A stretch of 64,000 bases of DNA, taken from positions 53,588 through 117,587 of the forward strand of contig JAVBQF010000020.1 in assembly GCA_031549195.1 (NCBI GenBank), given 5' to 3'. The notes under the pieces were generated by a model. That model searched no databases. It saw only the letters and a list, made by a program, of their open reading frames with translations, and was not told the origin of the DNA. The translations under genes were made by a program, and so were the position numbers. Origin of the DNA: JAVBQF01 sp031549195 (GTDB lineage Bacteria; Bacillota_I; Bacilli_A; RF39; UBA660). This document shows positions 9,196 through 17,814 of the stretch, in pieces; position 1 is the stretch's first letter; the number at the start of each line of letters is the position of its first letter.

Positions 9196-9224
9196 ATTAT
9201 AGCATACTTTTTTTATTTAATCAA
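9196..9224 (-). promoter_or_regulatory. Promoter of the OLE-like RNA
   Basis: Read on the reverse strand, TTGATT (9219-9224), a 17-base spacer and a perfect TATAAT (9196-9201) place the start near 9189. The -35 overlaps the last codons of the upstream gene that stops at 9221. Confidence 0.8.
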
Positions 9225-9868
9225 TTTCCCTTGTATTCTTTGTATCCCATATAAATAATCCATACATAACAGATAGTCTTTGGAAGCATAAACATTCCAA
9301 TGATAGAATAAGTGTCAGCAAATAATACCACTGCTATATAGAATAGAAATGATAGTAATATTGCTAAGTACATGTTCTTGAAATATTCATCTTTCCTTCC
9401 TTCTTTAAAGAAAAGATAGATAATAACTACTCCTAATATGACAAATGGTATATTTCTATATATTCCCCATTCATATGGTGCATTATAATTAAACCAGTCA
9501 TTAAAAGGTAATAAGCATAAAATAATTCTTATAATTGCCAATGCATATACAAAACAGTCTAAATACGTATTCTTTTCTATTTTAAAATGCTTTTTCCATA
9601 TTTCATATAAAATACAATAAAATATTGTCATCGTTATAGATGTTATTAGTTTACCTAATCCAAGTGCAAATGCATGATTTTCTAGCCCATCTGTTAGTAG
9701 AGCATATGATCTTGGAATAAGATGGAATGAATCCCCAATTCCTAATAATAGTGTCATAATTCCAAATAACTTAAAATACTTGTTTTTACTTTTAATCATG
9801 ATAGCACCAAGTATTAACACTGTTAAAAGATACCATATATCAAATATAGTTTCCATAATTCCTTGCAT
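9221..9868 (-). CDS. Hypothetical seven-helix membrane protein
   Basis: About 215 residues with roughly seven hydrophobic helices and short loops. A polar GIGDSFHLIPR motif sits at the end of the second helix. No family function is known to me. The ATG at 9868 follows the flavodoxin stop by 2 bases and could use its GGTGAAT as ribosome site; a second ATG at 9856 with GCAAGGAA before it is an alternative. The close spacing makes an operon with the flavodoxin likely. A redox-linked membrane role would be only a guess from this. Confidence 0.75.
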   Translation of the reverse strand: MQGIMETIFDIWYLLTVLILGAIMIKSKNKYFKLFGIMTLLLGIGDSFHLIPRSYALLTDGLENHAFALGLGKLITSITMTIFYCILYEIWKKHFKIEKNTYLDCFVYALAIIRIILCLLPFNDWFNYNAPYEWGIYRNIPFVILGVVIIYLFFKEGRKDEYFKNMYLAILLSFLFYIAVVLFADTYSIIGMFMLPKTICYVWIIYMGYKEYKGN

Positions 9869-9870
9869 CT

Positions 9871-10278
9871 TTATTCACCAACTACTTTTCTTGCAAACTT
9901 TTTCGCAGCATTTAAATCTTCTTCATTTGGTCTACCTTTATTTGTAAATTTATATTCCCCTTTTGAATAGAAATGTTCTTCCAAAACCTCTATTCCTTTT
10001 GCTTTTAAACGTTTCCTCATTTCCTTATGAACACCCTTCATTATTGCAGAAGTAGTAAATAATGCTACTTTCTTTACATTCTCAAGGTTACTAATAAACT
10101 TTTTTAATTCTTCATCAATCATGAATCCATAATATGCCCCACCTAAAAACAGTAAATCTGTGTCTTCTTTGACACTTTCTTTAATGGTCTTAGGCTCAAT
10201 TCCTAATTCACTACCTATTGCTTTCGCTATCTTTTCTGTATTACCTGTTTTTGATAAATACCTAATTTCTATTTTCAT
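9871..10278 (-). CDS. Flavodoxin-domain protein
   Basis: A 135-residue protein beginning MKIEIRYLSKTGNTEKIAKA. This is the FMN phosphate-binding loop of flavodoxins (SKTGNTE in place of the usual T/S-x-T-GNTE) after the first beta strand. LFLGGAYYGFMID matches the second flavin-contacting loop region. It probably carries electrons at low potential, plausible beside a pyruvate:ferredoxin oxidoreductase lifestyle. ATG at 10278 is chosen over the frame opening at 10290 because it gives the standard short N-terminus and has GGGTGA before it. It is cotranscribed with the membrane protein at 9221. Confidence 0.85.
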   Translation of the reverse strand: MKIEIRYLSKTGNTEKIAKAIGSELGIEPKTIKESVKEDTDLLFLGGAYYGFMIDEELKKFISNLENVKKVALFTTSAIMKGVHKEMRKRLKAKGIEVLEEHFYSKGEYKFTNKGRPNEEDLNAAKKFARKVVGE

Positions 10279-10723
10279 ATTTTCACCCACTTAATTATAC
10301 CACAAAAAAGCGAGAAATATATATTCCCGCTATAATTGTTTGCAAGGTCTTATTAATGCATTTATTAGTAATCTTTATTTTCCATCATTTTAGAGTATTT
10401 AATTAATAATATATTAAAATTATTCTTTCCAAGTAATGGCTGTGTATATAAAAACACCTTCTTATAATTAGTTATTATTAGTATTATAATCTCTCAAAAT
10501 AGATTTAAATAAATACATTAATTTATAAATTAAATTACTCCTCCTTCCTATCTTAATAATATAAAAAGTATGCTTATAAAGCAATAAAATTCAACCACTA
10601 TTTTTCTTGCTTTTACACTATTTGTCAAACAAGAAAAAGAGACATTATTGATTCTCTTTATGGTTCTAATAATTCTTTATACGGACATAAATATTTTAAG
10701 AAAAAAAGATATCATAAGATATC
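10279..10723. other. Gene-poor gap with two terminators and a ribosome-site-like motif
   Basis: No convincing gene is present in this 445-base A+T-rich stretch. On the reverse strand it holds a terminator at about 10307-10333 (AGCGGGAAT with ATTTCTCGCT and a T run) and another at about 10634-10662 (AGAGAATC-type stem and T5). A strong AGGAAGGAGG motif lies near 10541-10551, followed only by a possible 16-codon frame that starts about 21 bases away. The terminator at 10307 has no recognised gene ahead of it, so a small transcript or a decayed gene may be here. Confidence 0.4.
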
Positions 10724-10731
10724 TTATCTAA
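10706..10731 (-). terminator. Terminator of the CotD-like gene
   Basis: AAGATATC and GATATCTT form a perfect stem around a 4-base loop, followed on the reverse strand by a run of T residues, just after the stop codon at 10724. Confidence 0.7.
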
Positions 10732-11086
10732 ATTGGCAACAAGATCCACATTGCACATTTGTTACTACGTTTTCTTCGCAACAAGTGTGGCAAGGTCTAT
10801 ATGTATGTCTATATACATGATTATTTATTATTCTTGTTCTTTGTGGACATACGTGTGGAACTTCATGAAGAATTGTTCTATTGACTACTCTCTCTTGTGT
10901 AGGTTCAATGATTGGTTGAGCTACAGTACCCATCATAGGTTGCCCTCCCATCATTGGAGCTTGAGCTGGCATCATTGCCACACCTTCATTCATATTAACA
11001 TCTACTGTCATGTTAATATCATTATCTCCTATAAAGTTTTGATTTATATCATTATCTCTATCACAACAAAATGGTTTTTTAAACAT
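10724..11086 (-). CDS. CotD-like spore coat protein
   Basis: A 120-residue Cys-, His- and Met-rich protein. After a CCDRDND opening and an Asn/Asp-rich stretch come a Met-Gly-Pro segment and then a C-terminal block with HEVPHVCPQRTRIINNHVYR and HTYRPCHTCC. The pattern of a His-rich strand, Pro-Gln, NNH, YRH and terminal Cys pairs fits the CotD inner coat family, though divergent. A TAGGAGGA site precedes ATG 11086. It has its own terminator. With Cse60 and the YtaF-like gene it suggests a sporulating lineage or one that recently lost sporulation. Confidence 0.7.
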   Translation of the reverse strand: MFKKPFCCDRDNDINQNFIGDNDINMTVDVNMNEGVAMMPAQAPMMGGQPMMGTVAQPIIEPTQERVVNRTILHEVPHVCPQRTRIINNHVYRHTYRPCHTCCEENVVTNVQCGSCCQFR

Positions 11087-11169
11087 TGTTTTTCCTCCTA
11101 TCTAGTCTATCATATTCTAGACAGATAAATAGGTCTATTTTAAAGGCCTAAGTGAAAAAAGAAAAATAC

Positions 11170-12477
11170 CTAGAAAGGCATTTTAAAATTTCCATTACTC
11201 ATTTGTTTCATCATTTTTTTCATTTGCTCAAATTGAGTAAGCAATTTGTTTACTTCTTGAACAGAGAGACCACATCCAGATGCAATCCTTGTTTTTCTAC
11301 TTGCTTTTATGATATCTGGATTTTTTCTTTCTTTTGGTGTCATAGAAAGTATAATTGCTTCAATATGTGAAAGTTGTTTAGGATCAATGTTAATATTATT
11401 AAGCCCCATTTTAGATGCTCCTGGTATTAGTTTTAATAAATTTTCTAATGGTCCTAATTTTCTTATTTGCTTCATCTGTGATAAAAAGTCTTCTAAGTCG
11501 AATTTACCGCTTTGCATTTTCTTCGCTGCCTTTTCTGCTTCTTTTTGGTCTATTGCCTCAGTAGCTTTTTCAACTAATGAGATAATATCTCCCATCCCAA
11601 GAATTCTGCCTGCCATTCTTTCAGGATCAAATGAATCTATTCCATCCATCTTCTCTGAAGTACCAATGAATTTAATAGGCACACTGGTTAAATGACGAAC
11701 TGATAATGCAACTCCACCTCTTGTATCTCCATCAAGTTTAGTAAGTATTACACCAGTAAGTGGTAATTTGCTATTGAATCCTTCTATAACATTGATGGCA
11801 TCCTGTCCCATCATAGCATCGATTACTAATAGTATTTCTTCTGGATTTACACTCGTTCTAATATTTTCAAGTTCTTCCATTAGATTATCATCTATATGAA
11901 GTCTACCTGCTGTATCGATAATTACATAATTAAAACCGTTTTCTTTTGCATATTTGATACCATTGTTAGCTATATTAACTGGGTTGCCTTTTCCTTCATC
12001 ATATACGTCTATATTAAGTTGCTTTCCTAGTTGTTTAAGCTGATCAATAGCTGCCGGGCGATAAACATCACAAGCTATTAAAAGTGGCTTTTTAGCATTT
12101 TTCTTTCTAAGTAAATTTGAAAGTTTACCACATGCAGTAGTTTTACCACTACCTTGCAAGCCAACAAGCATGGTTACTGCTGGATTACCATTTAAATTAA
12201 GTGGTTTTGATTCACCGCCAAGCAATTCAGTTAATTCATCCTTTACAATCTTAACAAATAAATCACTAGGCTTAATACTATTTTTAACTTCTTCTCCTAA
12301 TGCTTTTTCTTTAACCTTATTTGTAAATTCTTTTACTACTGTGTAGTTAACATCAGCCTCTAGCAATGCAAGACGTATTTCTCTTAACATTTCACTAATA
12401 TTATCTTCTGTTATTTTTCCATATCCTTTTATTTTAGATATTGCACTTTGTAGTCTGTCGCCTAAACTTTCAAACAT
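11170..12477 (-). CDS. ffh: Signal recognition particle protein Ffh
   Basis: A 435-residue SRP54 GTPase. It has the four-helix N domain, then the G domain with GLQGSGKTTACGKL (P-loop), DTAGRLHID and TKLDGDTRGG. The C-terminal M domain is Met-rich and ends near MKQMSNGNFKMPF. It binds signal peptides and 4.5S RNA and docks with FtsY, encoded nearby on the same strand. Length is slightly short of the usual 445-450 but complete. Start ATG 12477 follows GGTGAT. I did not find the SRP RNA in this window. Confidence 0.98.
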   Translation of the reverse strand: MFESLGDRLQSAISKIKGYGKITEDNISEMLREIRLALLEADVNYTVVKEFTNKVKEKALGEEVKNSIKPSDLFVKIVKDELTELLGGESKPLNLNGNPAVTMLVGLQGSGKTTACGKLSNLLRKKNAKKPLLIACDVYRPAAIDQLKQLGKQLNIDVYDEGKGNPVNIANNGIKYAKENGFNYVIIDTAGRLHIDDNLMEELENIRTSVNPEEILLVIDAMMGQDAINVIEGFNSKLPLTGVILTKLDGDTRGGVALSVRHLTSVPIKFIGTSEKMDGIDSFDPERMAGRILGMGDIISLVEKATEAIDQKEAEKAAKKMQSGKFDLEDFLSQMKQIRKLGPLENLLKLIPGASKMGLNNINIDPKQLSHIEAIILSMTPKERKNPDIIKASRKTRIASGCGLSVQEVNKLLTQFEQMKKMMKQMSNGNFKMPF

Positions 12478-12481
12478 TTTA

Positions 12482-13093
12482 TCACCATCTTATTTTATAT
12501 TTTGTTTTAAACCTTTGCACTTTAGCTGCTTGTATTGAAGTTTCCAATTCACTTAATGTCATACTTTCTAAATCTGACAAGCCTATTTTTTCTCTTAACA
12601 ATCCACTATCTATATCTGTTAAAAACTTCTTTGCTGCTGTTGGATAGTGTCTTTCAAGTAATTCTATATTTTGTAGATAAAGATGACTCTTTCTTACATC
12701 TTCTATCTCTTCGCTAACTGCCTTCTTCCTATTTCCTAGATCAACGTATTTTGGCACAAGTAGTCTATTAAACATTTCTGCTGCTGTAATTGAACATCCA
12801 AATGTTAATGTTGGATTCTTTATTGCAATAGCTGAAAATAAAGGCACGGTTCCAACTGTAATTAAAGACGCTCCAGTAAGCATTCTTTTAACCGACAGTT
12901 TTCTGTTTTCCCACACTAGTTTCCCATTGCCTCTTGCTTCAGCAATTCTTTTTCCTTTTCTAATCACATCTCCACAAATTTGTTGCGATAAGATTTGTGA
13001 ATTGCTTTTTGGCTGTATCGGGGAGGAAGGTGTATCTTCTGCTAAATTTATTATATTTGCTCCCGAACTTTCTAACGGGCATATTAATTCCAT
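12482..13093 (-). CDS. Hypothetical protein (203 aa), orphan between ylxM and ffh
   Basis: No family is recognised. The N-terminus is low-complexity and Ser/Pro-rich, followed by a basic region, a short hydrophobic stretch around residues 70-105 (GASLITVGTVPLFSAIAI) that could be one or two membrane segments, and a helical C-terminal half. The gene lies 4 bases before ffh on the same strand, so it may be cotranscribed with it. Its Ser/Ala-rich composition differs from the lysine-rich SRP genes around it. The insertion of an unrelated gene between ylxM and ffh is unusual for Firmicutes, where the two are normally adjacent. Confidence 0.65.
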   Translation of the reverse strand: MELICPLESSGANIINLAEDTPSSPIQPKSNSQILSQQICGDVIRKGKRIAEARGNGKLVWENRKLSVKRMLTGASLITVGTVPLFSAIAIKNPTLTFGCSITAAEMFNRLLVPKYVDLGNRKKAVSEEIEDVRKSHLYLQNIELLERHYPTAAKKFLTDIDSGLLREKIGLSDLESMTLSELETSIQAAKVQRFKTKYKIRW

Positions 13094-13158
13094 TTTAATT
13101 TTCTCTCTTTCTTCTGCTGCAAAAAGAATTATATCATATTAAATTTTATAGGACAACA

Positions 13159-13452
13159 TTATAAAATACTATCTATTTTTTCTATTGTTTTATTATCTGT
13201 TTTACCCTGTAATACTTTTAATATCTTTTCTCTTTTTTCTGATAACTTTAGAATGTTTTCTAATTCTTCTAATCTCTCTTCTATTATTTTTAATTGTCCA
13301 TGTACTGCATTTCTACTAACGCTTTCATTTTCAGCTATCTCACTCAATGATAAATCATTACAATAATAGTCTTCGAAATACATTTTTTGCTTTTCTGTTA
13401 GTAAATCTTTGTAAAAATCATACAACGTAGTTAAATATATCTTTTTATCCAT
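13159..13452 (-). CDS. ylxM: YlxM family DNA-binding helix-turn-helix protein
   Basis: A 97-residue protein with the YlxM pattern: KIYLTTLYDFYKDLLTEKQ, then a sigma-70-like helix-turn-helix (YYCNDLSLSEIAENESVSRN) and a Glu/Lys-rich coiled tail. YlxM is a regulator or accessory of the SRP genes and in other Firmicutes lies between ftsY and ffh. ATG 13452 starts 1 base after the FtsY stop, so translation is coupled. The frame opens earlier, at 13479, inside ftsY but without support. Confidence 0.9.
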   Translation of the reverse strand: MDKKIYLTTLYDFYKDLLTEKQKMYFEDYYCNDLSLSEIAENESVSRNAVHGQLKIIEERLEELENILKLSEKREKILKVLQGKTDNKTIEKIDSIL

Positions 13453-13453
13453 G

Positions 13454-14455
13454 TTACACCATATCCTTAAATAAGCCATATATATATTTTTCTATATCAA
13501 ATACTTGTAAGTCTTCTTTCTTTTCACCTAATCCAATATATTTTACTGGTATTCCTACACTTTCTTTTATGGCAAGTACAATACCACCTTTGGCAGTGCC
13601 ATCTAGTTTAGTAAGAACTATTCCTGTAATATTTGTTATTTCTTTAAATGCCTTTGCTTGACTAATACCATTTTGGCCTGTTGTTGCGTCTATTACAAGA
13701 AGTGTTTCATGTGGCCCTTCAGGGATTATTTTTCCTATAACTTTATTCATCTTCTCTAATTCTTTCATAAGATTAACTTTATTTTGTAATCTTCCAGCAG
13801 TATCTATTAATACTACATTAGTATTATATGCGATAGCTTTTTCTAAACCATCATAGATGACACTGGCAGGATCTGCTCCCTCTTCCTTACCTACAAAGTC
13901 ACAATCAACCCTTTCTGCCCATTCTTCTAGTTGTTTTGTAGCTCCCGCTCTAAATGTATCTCCTGCAATAAGCATTACAGATTTACCTTCACTTTTAAGC
14001 TTATCAGCCATTTTAGCTATTGTAGTTGTTTTTCCTACTCCATTTACACCTACGAATAATATTACTGTTGGCCCCTCACTGGCATAATTAAGCTTATTTA
14101 CAATAACCCCTTCATTAACATAAATAATAAACAGTTCATCGACTATTACTTCCTTTAAGTATTCAGTATCTTCAATATGTTCATTACTAACTCTTTTTCT
14201 AAGCCTAGTAATAAAGTCCATCACAGTATTAACACCTATATCCGCCATTATAAGTATTTCTTCTAATTCATCAAAATAGGCATCATTTATTTTATTATAT
14301 TTATTAGTCAAGTTTATTAATTTCGATACAAAACTTTCTCTGGTTTTTGTAAGTCCCTTCTCATAAACTTTAACGTCTTCTACTTCTTTTGTTTTATCTT
14401 CTAATTTTTCTTCTTCTTTATTAAATATTTTTTTGAATTTATCAAAAAATCCCAT
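13454..14455 (-). CDS. ftsY: Signal recognition particle receptor FtsY
   Basis: The 333-residue SRP receptor GTPase has a short, charged N-terminal segment, the N domain, and the G domain with GVNGVGKTTTIAKMA, GDTFRAGA, DTAGRLQNK and TKLDGTAKGG. It docks Ffh-ribosome complexes at the membrane. ATG 14455 follows an AGGTGATAT site, and the terminator at 14478 separates it from the upstream orphan. It is followed without spacing by ylxM. FtsY-YlxM-orphan-Ffh form one likely transcription unit. Confidence 0.98.
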   Translation of the reverse strand: MGFFDKFKKIFNKEEEKLEDKTKEVEDVKVYEKGLTKTRESFVSKLINLTNKYNKINDAYFDELEEILIMADIGVNTVMDFITRLRKRVSNEHIEDTEYLKEVIVDELFIIYVNEGVIVNKLNYASEGPTVILFVGVNGVGKTTTIAKMADKLKSEGKSVMLIAGDTFRAGATKQLEEWAERVDCDFVGKEEGADPASVIYDGLEKAIAYNTNVVLIDTAGRLQNKVNLMKELEKMNKVIGKIIPEGPHETLLVIDATTGQNGISQAKAFKEITNITGIVLTKLDGTAKGGIVLAIKESVGIPVKYIGLGEKKEDLQVFDIEKYIYGLFKDMV

Positions 14456-14477
14456 TTATATCACCTATTTAATTATA

Positions 14478-14508
14478 ACAAAAAAAACTAGTAAATTATA
14501 CTAGTTTT
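14478..14508 (-). terminator. Terminator of the gene at 14522
   Basis: AAAACTAGTA with TACTAGTTTT form a stem around an A+T loop. The reverse strand continues with eight T residues. Confidence 0.65.
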
Positions 14509-14521
14509 GAATAATACTATA

Positions 14522-15049
14522 TCATTTTGCTCTAAGACTACCATCAATTCTAACTTCTTTAGGTGCAATAGCAACAGTTGCATTATTAATTGTAAATTCA
14601 CTTGGTATGAGTCCTTTTTTATATATGGCAAGTAATGGCATTATATTTTTTTCAACCATATCTACATGAGATGCGCTTGTCTGATCATCGCTTTTTCTTG
14701 CTTCTTCAATTAATTGCCCTAATGTTGTTTCTACGCCATCAATTACTGGATATTTTCTCATGTCATCAGCAGTGTGGAACAACGCCTCTGTTAGTCTATC
14801 CATATATGAAACCCAGTAATATGTATCATTATCACTACTAGACAATATAGTTTCAAATATTCCTTCCATTATTGTAGGAGAAGCATCCTCAAAGCTGCGC
14901 ATACTTTCCTTAATTTCACAATAAAGTTGTTGTTCAGTTATTCTATTCCCATACTGACTTAATAATGGACTTTTTAAAACAGCAGCACAATTTGTATATT
15001 TTTTTAATGCTAACTCGTGTTTTTCTTTTAACTCTTCTATCGATTCCAT
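14522..15049 (-). CDS. Hypothetical protein (175 aa), orphan
   Basis: Not recognised. It is a soluble, acidic, largely helical protein with no signal peptide, beginning MESIEELKEKHELALKKY. A Ser/Asp-rich middle (SSSDNDTYYW) separates two helical parts. A good GGGGGAT site precedes ATG 15049 and a terminator follows its stop, so it appears to be its own transcription unit between ezrA and ftsY. Like the genes at 856 and 12482 it uses more Ser, Thr and Ala than its neighbours. Confidence 0.7.
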   Translation of the reverse strand: MESIEELKEKHELALKKYTNCAAVLKSPLLSQYGNRITEQQLYCEIKESMRSFEDASPTIMEGIFETILSSSDNDTYYWVSYMDRLTEALFHTADDMRKYPVIDGVETTLGQLIEEARKSDDQTSASHVDMVEKNIMPLLAIYKKGLIPSEFTINNATVAIAPKEVRIDGSLRAK

Positions 15050-15123
15050 ATATCCCCCATTAAGATTTATAATTATTTAATTTTGTAATATACTTTGGCT
15101 TCTAATCTAGCCACACAATTTCA

Positions 15124-16842
15124 TTAGATATTTTTTTCATAATTAGTCATTACTTTCTTTCTTATCTCTTTATCTACTCTTTCTAATGTATTCATCGTAG
15201 TATCTAAAGCTTTTTGGTAACTTCCCTTAAAAAACAACATTTCGGCTTGATCTAATCCACTGTCAATATTAATATCAATACATCTATAGCGATTACCATA
15301 TACAATTGACAATTCTGCTAGTCTTGCAGTCTTAATCATTTCATTAGTAGTATTATATAATTTAAGCACTAAATCCCTTGCAGTATCTACTCTTGTATTA
15401 AGAACTTTTATAGCAATAGGCTTTTTTTCTAGTTCTTTTATTATCTCTAGTATTGCCTCATTTGCTTCAGATAATTCCACAAAATAATTATTTGAAATAA
15501 GTGGTAACTTATAACTTCTAATTTTAATTTTGGATTGTTTCAATAATTCTTGTATTTCATCTAATTGTTCTCTTGCTCTTACTTCATCTTCATACATATT
15601 CCCAAGCGATTTAAGCGAGGTATCTAAATCATCCTCAACCTTTATTAAGTCATTTGTAAAAACAACGAGCTGCTCTACTATCGCTGAATAAGAAAGCTTT
15701 TTCTTTTTTAGTTTTTTCTCAGTATTTTTGTATTCAACATTTAATAACTCTAGTCTTTTATTAACATCATCAATAACTGTAACATCGTTATCAGTTAAAT
15801 CATATGTACTTTTTATATCATCTAAGCCATTATATATATCTTTAACAACTGTATTTGTTTTTTCTAACTTATTAGCAAAAACATCGTTTTCCTCTTCATA
15901 TACTTTTTTTGACTTTCTTTCAAGTTCAAACTCATTAAATATTGAATCTAAATATTCAAGCATAGTCTTAAGTTCAAACATACACTCTTCCAAATTAAGA
16001 ACTTTAATTCTATCTATTATTTTATTAACATTCTTTAATGATTCTTCTATGTTATATTGAATATTCAAATGCTCCAAAGGGAACTCTTTTGACATCATAT
16101 CTTCATATATCTCAGTAATTTGCTCAATTCTTTTTGGAATCAATTTCTTAGCAAGCAATATTAAATCTGGGACTTCTGATACAACAATTCCCATGTGATC
16201 AATCATTGTATCTATTGCTTTAACAATATGAAATACTTCATGATAATCATTCATTTCCATATATTCTTCAAAATCTTGAAATCTTTTCTCAATATTTTCA
16301 AATTGTAATTCAATTACTTCCTTTATATCTTCATATATATCTTTATCTTTTTCAAAAACATCTAATAAGTCTCTATATTTAGCTTTTAACTTAATGATAA
16401 TCCTTCTATATTTTTCTTCAGATAAATTAATTTCCTTAATCTCTTTTAATAAAGTATCTGCTTTAGTTCTTGCTTTATATAATTCTATCTCAACAGCTGC
16501 TATTTTAGAAATATATTCATTATAATTACTCTTGTCTATAAATATATCTAAATTGACAATCATATCATTTATTTTAGTGATTTCTTCTCTTTTAATATAG
16601 TCAAATCTATCTAACCAGGATTTATATTTTTCTTCCATTTTATCATTTTTAATAATTGTTTCAACCTTAGCAAGTTCAGATAGAATAGGCATAGTTTCGA
16701 CTTCGTTTTTTTCTATATCTAATCTTTCAATCTCTTTTCTAAGTTTATTAAGCCTTCTTTTTCGCATAAAATATAATACAACTATATTTAAAATAATGGC
16801 AATAATTACATAAGTTATAATAAGCAATGTCACATTTTCCAT
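15124..16842 (-). CDS. ezrA: Septation ring formation regulator EzrA
   Basis: A 572-residue protein with one N-terminal membrane helix (residues about 4-25, external N-terminus), followed by long spectrin-like coiled-coil repeats over the whole length, rich in Lys, Glu, Ile and Leu. Length and layout are those of EzrA, which restrains FtsZ ring formation and coordinates wall synthesis at midcell. Motifs such as WLDRFDYIKREE and MEMNDYHEVFHIVKAID resemble the conserved repeats. ATG 16842 follows AGGGTGAT. It is divergent from rpsD, as in Bacillus, where ezrA also lies close to rpsD and tyrS. Confidence 0.9.
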   Translation of the reverse strand: MENVTLLIITYVIIAIILNIVVLYFMRKRRLNKLRKEIERLDIEKNEVETMPILSELAKVETIIKNDKMEEKYKSWLDRFDYIKREEITKINDMIVNLDIFIDKSNYNEYISKIAAVEIELYKARTKADTLLKEIKEINLSEEKYRRIIIKLKAKYRDLLDVFEKDKDIYEDIKEVIELQFENIEKRFQDFEEYMEMNDYHEVFHIVKAIDTMIDHMGIVVSEVPDLILLAKKLIPKRIEQITEIYEDMMSKEFPLEHLNIQYNIEESLKNVNKIIDRIKVLNLEECMFELKTMLEYLDSIFNEFELERKSKKVYEEENDVFANKLEKTNTVVKDIYNGLDDIKSTYDLTDNDVTVIDDVNKRLELLNVEYKNTEKKLKKKKLSYSAIVEQLVVFTNDLIKVEDDLDTSLKSLGNMYEDEVRAREQLDEIQELLKQSKIKIRSYKLPLISNNYFVELSEANEAILEIIKELEKKPIAIKVLNTRVDTARDLVLKLYNTTNEMIKTARLAELSIVYGNRYRCIDINIDSGLDQAEMLFFKGSYQKALDTTMNTLERVDKEIRKKVMTNYEKNI

Positions 16843-16916
16843 AAGATCACCCTCTATTTTTAGTTATAATACTATTTTATCATATTTTGTAGAATTTTAT
16901 AATATTATTTTTATTA

Positions 16917-16945
16917 TTGACTAATATGAGTTTTTTATATATAAT
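16917..16945 (+). promoter_or_regulatory. rpsD promoter
   Basis: TTGACT (16917-16922), 17-base spacer and perfect TATAAT (16940-16945). Transcription begins near 16952 and leaves an untranslated leader of about 150 nt. Confidence 0.8.
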
Positions 16946-16951
16946 CATTAT

Positions 16952-17090
16952 TGCATAAAGAAACAGCAGATATTTTATTCTATAACGTGTTTATTAAGTT
17001 TATTAGTAACTTGGCTGTTAGGTGAAAGTATTAAAATAAACTCCCTATAGAAGAGAAAGTGTCATGTCTTTTGTTTATGTATAATAAATA
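16952..17090 (+). promoter_or_regulatory. Ribosomal protein S4 autoregulatory leader of rpsD
   Basis: The leader between the promoter and the rpsD ribosome site holds paired segments such as ACAGC (near 16966) with GCTGT (near 17014) and GTTTATT (near 16989) with AATAAAC (near 17036). These could form the double-pseudoknot-type S4 leader known from Firmicutes, where S4 protein binds and blocks its own translation. Leader length, position and the AAAGGAGG site just outside it agree. I did not align it to the Rfam model. Confidence 0.6.
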
Positions 17091-17105
17091 AAGGAGGAAT
17101 AAAAT

Positions 17106-17702
17106 ATGTCAAGATACACAGGTTCTAGTTATAAACAAGCTCGTCGTGTAGGTTTTTCAGTTTTAGAAAATGGAAAAGATCTTGCAAGACGTCCATATGG
17201 TCCAGGGCAACATGGTGCGGATAGAAAGAGTAAACTTTCTAACTACGGTGTTCAATTAAAAGAGAAACAAAAAGTTAGATTCATGTACGGATTAAATGAA
17301 AGACAATTTAAGAAGACTTTCAATGAGTCTGCTAAAATGAGTGGTATTCAAGGTGAAAACTTCTTAAAATTACTTGAATCAAGGCTTGATAACTTAGTAT
17401 ATCGTCTTGGATTTGCAACTACTAGAAGAGCAGCAAGACAACTTGTAAATCATGGTCATATCTTAGTTGATGGTAATAAAGTTGATATACCTTCATACAG
17501 AGTTAAAGTTGGTTCAACTGTAACTTTAAAGGATAAAGAAATGACAGTGGTTAAAGAAGCATTAGAAAAACTAGTTCATAGAGTTGAATTCGTAACATAC
17601 GATGAAGCTAAAATGACTGGTACATTAGTAAGATTACCTGAACGTGGTGAGCTTAATGCTGATATTGATGAATCACTAATTGTTGAATTCTATAACAGAT
17701 AA
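17106..17702 (+). CDS. rpsD: 30S ribosomal protein S4 (uS4)
   Basis: 198 residues with the classic start MSRYTGSSYKQARRVGFSV and the RRPYGPGQHG stretch. The S4 RNA-binding domain follows (LESRLDNLVYRLGFATTRRA and VNHGHILVDG). Primary 16S rRNA-binding protein that nucleates 30S assembly. AAAGGAGG lies upstream of ATG. Length is standard for Firmicutes. It is monocistronic, with its own promoter, leader and terminator. Confidence 0.99.
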   Translation: MSRYTGSSYKQARRVGFSVLENGKDLARRPYGPGQHGADRKSKLSNYGVQLKEKQKVRFMYGLNERQFKKTFNESAKMSGIQGENFLKLLESRLDNLVYRLGFATTRRAARQLVNHGHILVDGNKVDIPSYRVKVGSTVTLKDKEMTVVKEALEKLVHRVEFVTYDEAKMTGTLVRLPERGELNADIDESLIVEFYNR

Positions 17703-17706
17703 AAAT

Positions 17707-17731
17707 AAACTTGAGTAATCAAGTTTTTTTA
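17707..17731 (+). terminator. rpsD terminator
   Basis: AACTTGA and TCAAGTT form a perfect stem around GTAA, followed by seven T residues. Confidence 0.85.
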
Positions 17732-17814
17732 TTACAAAAACACATATAATCTGTTTAATACTGTGCTAATTAAAAAGGAGACTTGTCCGCACCATACTTA
17801 TCAAAATTAATTCT

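Noticed and set aside
10733..11128. Forward 131-codon frame over the CotD-like gene
   Set aside because: Shadow of a Cys/His-rich gene; no ribosome site and unlikely composition.
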